Part shown: positions 5,667-8,686 of the stretch, piece by piece
Layout: each line of letters opens with the position of its first letter
Numbering within the stretch: position 1 is the first letter of the stretch
Assembly (NCBI GenBank): GCA_021161085.1
Contig: JAGHBH010000035.1
Span: 1-8,686 of the forward strand
Direction: 5' to 3'
Length of the DNA: 8,686 nucleotides
Source: Thermoplasmata archaeon
GTDB taxonomy: Archaea > Thermoplasmatota > Thermoplasmata > JAGHBH01
Notes under the pieces: generated by a model
The model's input: only the letters and a program-made list of their open reading frames with translations
Told to the model about the DNA's origin: nothing
Databases searched by the model: none
Program-made: the position numbers and the translations under genes

Positions 5667-8600
5667 ATGTACCTCAAGGAACTGCACATCGAGAATTTCA
5701 AGTCATTCGGAAGGAAAGTGAAAATACCTTTTTACCCGGGCTTCACCGGAATCACGGGCCCCAACGGAAGCGGAAAATCCAACATATCCGACGCCATACT
5801 CTTCGTCCTCGGACCCAAGAGTTCAAAGGTGCTCAGGGCGGGAAAGCTGAGCGAACTCATCTTCAATGGCGGGAAGACCGGCCGGCCTGCAAAGGAGTGC
5901 AAGGTCACCCTGGTGTTCGACAACACCGACAGGATGATACCCGTGGACTCCGACGAGGTACGGCTCACCAGGGTGGTGAGGAGATCCAACAGCGCCTCCA
6001 GCGATGCGAACTCCTACTTTTACATCAACGGCAGAAAGGCCTCCCTCTCAGAGTTCGACGTGCTCCTGGCCAAGGCCAGAATCTCCGCCGACGGATACAA
6101 CTTCGTCCAGCAGGGAGATATCAACAGGATAGCCAAGATGGGGGGCGTGGAGAGACGCCGCATACTGGATGACATAAGCGGCATCTCCAGGTTCGACGAG
6201 GACATAGCCAAGGCTGAGAAAAAGAAGAAGGCGGCGGAGGACAACCTGGACCGGCTCTCCATTCTCATGGACGAGATAGCCGGGAGGGTGAAGGACCTGG
6301 AGGGGGAGAGGGTGGAGGCCGTCAAGTACATGGAACTGAAGGAGAGGGAACGCCGGGGCGAGGCGAAGATGGCCTACAAGAGGATGAAGGCCCTGGAGAA
6401 GGAGATGGAAGCCCTTCAGGAGAACCTTGCGGGGTTCGAGGAGGAGAAGCGGCGGATGGAGGAGGAGAGGGAGAGGCTGGCAGGGGAGATAGAGGAACTG
6501 AAGGTCAAGATAGATGAGCTGGACAGGGAAATGGCATCACGGGGAGGGGACGAGGCGAAGGAGCTGAGGGAAAGACTGGACACGCTCAGGGTGGAGAAGG
6601 CAAGAGCGTCTGACAGGATGGATGACGCAAAGGTGGAGAGGCGGGAACTCATCTCCAGGAAAAAAGAACTGGAAAGGGAGAAGAAGGAACTCTCCAAAGA
6701 GATAGAGAAGATGCAGGAGGAGACCGCCTCGCTGGAGAGGGAGAGGACGGAGGTGGCCGGAAGGCTGGAAAAGATAAGGGAGGAGATAGCCTCGCTGGAG
6801 AAGGCCGCGTCTGAGGCGGACGGCAGGGTGGAGGCCCTGAAAAAGGAAGAGGAGACGCTGCTAACTTCGCTGGAAGATGTCGCCGAGGAGAAGAAGGCCG
6901 CCGCCCTGGAAATAGAAAGGTACAGGATAGAGGAGGAGGGGAAGAGGAGGGAGCTGGAATCGTTGGAAGAGAAGGAAAAGGAATTGGAGGCGGAGCTCAA
7001 GGACGTTGAGTGGGAGATGGGCGAACTGAAGAAGGAGAAAAAGAGTCGGGGGGACCCGAAAAAGCTGAGGGAGCTGTTCTACGCCAAGAAACAGGAGGAG
7101 AGCAGGCTCTCCTCGGAGAGCACTGAACTGGAGGAGAGGGTCAAGAGGCTGGAGAGGGAATACGAGAGGGCCAAGGCCAAATCCGAGATGGCGAAGAACG
7201 CTTCCCTGGGATACACGCCCGCAGAGATGGCCATCCTGGAGGCCAGGGACAGGGGGATTATAAAGGGCATAAGGGGGACGGTGGCTGAGCTCATCAACGT
7301 CAGGGACGACAGCGTCAAGACCGCTCTCTCCGTGGCCGCGGGCAACAGGCTGAACGCCATCGTGGTGGAGGACGATGGGGTGGCCGAGGAGGCGATAAAA
7401 CATCTCAAGAAGACCAAGAGCGGCAGGGCCACCTTCCTCCCTCTGAACAAGATGCTGCCTGGCCGCCCCAGGGGAAAGGCCGTCCTGGCGTCCCGGGATG
7501 AAGAGGCCTTGGGATTCGCCCGGGATCTCATAGAGTATGACGAGGAGATAGCGGCTGCGGTGTGGTACGTCTTCGGGGACACCGTGGTGGTCAGGAATCT
7601 CAAGACCGCAAGGCGGCTCATGGGGGGCGTCAGGCTGGTCACCCTGGATGGGGAGCTGGTCGAGGCGAGCGGCGCCATGATAGGGGGAGGTGTGGGCAAG
7701 GTATCTTCCTTCTCCGTCTCCAAGGGCGAATTGGAGCGGTTGGGGGAGGAATTGAGGGCGGCGAGGGCCGCTGCCGACACCACCATGGAGATGCTCAGAA
7801 AGGTCAGGGAGGAGCTGAGGGAGATAGAGGGGCAGCTGAGGGAGGCGGGGGATGCCGACGGCCAGATATCTGCCAGGATGGAGGCACTTAAGGCCAGGAA
7901 GAAGGCTCTCTCGAGCGAACTGGCCGGTGTCAGGAAGAACATTGAAGTTCTCAAGAAGGCCATAGAAGACGCGGTCCGCTCCCGTGAGGACGCGGAGAGG
8001 GGGCTTGCCGGGGTGGAAGCCAGGGAAGGCAAGCTGAAGAAGATGCTCTCCTCCCTGAGGGAGAAGATCGCAGCCGCCACTCCCAGGGAACTGGGTGAGA
8101 GGCTGGCCAGCCTCCGGGGGTCCGAGCGGGAGGAGCAGGGAGAGTACGAGAGGCTGAGCAGGGAGATGGAGAAGAGGGCTCCCTCGCTGGCCGTGGCCGT
8201 CCGAAGGATGGAGGAGCTGGACGGCCTCTTGGAGGACATCGCCCGGCGGATAGATGAGACAAAGGAGATTGAGCGTTCCTCGGCCCGGACGCTGGAAAAG
8301 CTGGAGGTGGAGTTCCGGGCCGTCACCGACATGCTCTCCAAGATGGATGCCGAGATGGAGGCGCTGAACACCGAGAAAGAGAGGCTGATGAAGAAGATGG
8401 GTGACCTGGAGAGGGAGAGGGAGAAGATAACGGTAAAGCTGGAAAACAGGGAGGATTTCAACCTCAGCCTCACCTCGAAGCTGGCCGGGCTCCGGGAGCA
8501 GTATGAAGCCCTGCGGTCGGAGTTCGAAGGCTACGGGATAGAGGTGGAGGAACCCCTCCCATCCTTCGATAGGCTCAAGAAAGAGGTTGAGGAGGCGAAG

Positions 8601-8686
8601 AGGGAGCTGGAGTCCCTTGGGGCGGTCAACCTCAAGGCCGTGGAGGAATACGAGAGGCAGAAGGAGAGATACGACCGGCTGGCCGA
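5667..8686 (+). CDS. smc: Chromosome segregation/condensation ATPase SMC (3' end outside window)
   Basis: SMC is the core ATPase of the condensin-like complex (with ScpA and ScpB) that loops and organises the chromosome. The frame is open without a stop for 1,006 codons and runs off the edge. Features in order: N-terminal head with Walker A GPNGSGKS (31-38, Lys37), the conserved Arg57 of the KVLRAGK loop, a Q-loop FVQQGD (146-151, Gln149), and ILDDISGIS (166-174). A first long coiled coil follows (about 180-505, dense in Glu, Lys, Arg and Leu). The hinge spans about 514-675 (GIIKGIRGTVAELI to the glycine-rich MIGGG). A second coiled coil runs to about 980, and LGAVNLKAVEEYE (984-996) marks re-entry to the head. 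SMC proteins are usually near 1,170-1,190 residues, so about 170 residues with the ABC signature and Walker B should lie beyond the window. The hinge form indicates true SMC rather than Rad50, which has a zinc hook. scpA would be expected downstream but cannot be seen. Confidence 0.95.
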   Translation, partial: MYLKELHIENFKSFGRKVKIPFYPGFTGITGPNGSGKSNISDAILFVLGPKSSKVLRAGKLSELIFNGGKTGRPAKECKVTLVFDNTDRMIPVDSDEVRLTRVVRRSNSASSDANSYFYINGRKASLSEFDVLLAKARISADGYNFVQQGDINRIAKMGGVERRRILDDISGISRFDEDIAKAEKKKKAAEDNLDRLSILMDEIAGRVKDLEGERVEAVKYMELKERERRGEAKMAYKRMKALEKEMEALQENLAGFEEEKRRMEEERERLAGEIEELKVKIDELDREMASRGGDEAKELRERLDTLRVEKARASDRMDDAKVERRELISRKKELEREKKELSKEIEKMQEETASLERERTEVAGRLEKIREEIASLEKAASEADGRVEALKKEEETLLTSLEDVAEEKKAAALEIERYRIEEEGKRRELESLEEKEKELEAELKDVEWEMGELKKEKKSRGDPKKLRELFYAKKQEESRLSSESTELEERVKRLEREYERAKAKSEMAKNASLGYTPAEMAILEARDRGIIKGIRGTVAELINVRDDSVKTALSVAAGNRLNAIVVEDDGVAEEAIKHLKKTKSGRATFLPLNKMLPGRPRGKAVLASRDEEALGFARDLIEYDEEIAAAVWYVFGDTVVVRNLKTARRLMGGVRLVTLDGELVEASGAMIGGGVGKVSSFSVSKGELERLGEELRAARAAADTTMEMLRKVREELREIEGQLREAGDADGQISARMEALKARKKALSSELAGVRKNIEVLKKAIEDAVRSREDAERGLAGVEAREGKLKKMLSSLREKIAAATPRELGERLASLRGSEREEQGEYERLSREMEKRAPSLAVAVRRMEELDGLLEDIARRIDETKEIERSSARTLEKLEVEFRAVTDMLSKMDAEMEALNTEKERLMKKMGDLEREREKITVKLENREDFNLSLTSKLAGLREQYEALRSEFEGYGIEVEEPLPSFDRLKKEVEEAKRELESLGAVNLKAVEEYERQKERYDRLA

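Noticed and set aside
7079..8473. Long serine-rich open frame of 464 codons on the minus strand
   Set aside because: It is antisense to the smc coiled coil. The purine-rich GAG/AAG/AGG codons of smc read backwards as Ser, Leu and Phe codons and rarely make stops. The product has no domain character. The same applies to 6416-7000 and 6861-7403 on the minus strand.
5700..8686. Nearly 3 kb of strongly purine-rich plus strand
   Set aside because: It is explained by the Glu/Lys/Arg-rich coiled-coil coding of smc together with the preference for AGG Arg codons, so no separate DNA structure needs to be invoked.

Overview
The window looks like a stretch of a GC-rich euryarchaeal chromosome, most plausibly from the Thermoplasmatota or a near relative. 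The archaeal signs are an Hjc-type Holliday junction resolvase, single-domain KaiC/RAD55-family ATPases, TATA boxes about 26 bp ahead of likely transcription starts, very short or missing leaders, and heavy use of AGG/AGA for Arg and ATA for Ile. The lineage is an inference from gene content and style; no marker gene settles it.

Layout from left to right: a possible start of a further minus-strand gene at the very edge (1-28, weak); hjc on the minus strand (46-558); a 113-bp divergent intergenic region with an AT-rich palindrome; two tandem plus-strand RecA/KaiC-superfamily genes (672-1556 with degenerate ATPase motifs, 1592-2281 with intact ones); a convergent fold type I PLP aminotransferase on the minus strand (2306-3535) with a clear TATA box; a secreted, membrane-anchored clostripain-family (C11) cysteine peptidase on the minus strand (3606-5312); a 354-bp divergent intergenic region; and the first 1,006 codons of smc on the plus strand, open from 5667 to the window edge.

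The genes form no single pathway. Hjc and SMC belong to DNA recombination and chromosome organisation. The two KaiC-like proteins probably act together, one as a working ATPase and the other as a regulatory or scaffold partner; they lie head-to-head with hjc. The aminotransferase is metabolic and the peptidase acts outside the membrane. I see no mobile element, CRISPR array, tRNA or rRNA. The most unusual item is the tandem pair of an intact and a degenerate KaiC-like protein. Next come an extra segment of about 27 residues in Hjc and a perfect inverted repeat at the predicted smc transcription start.
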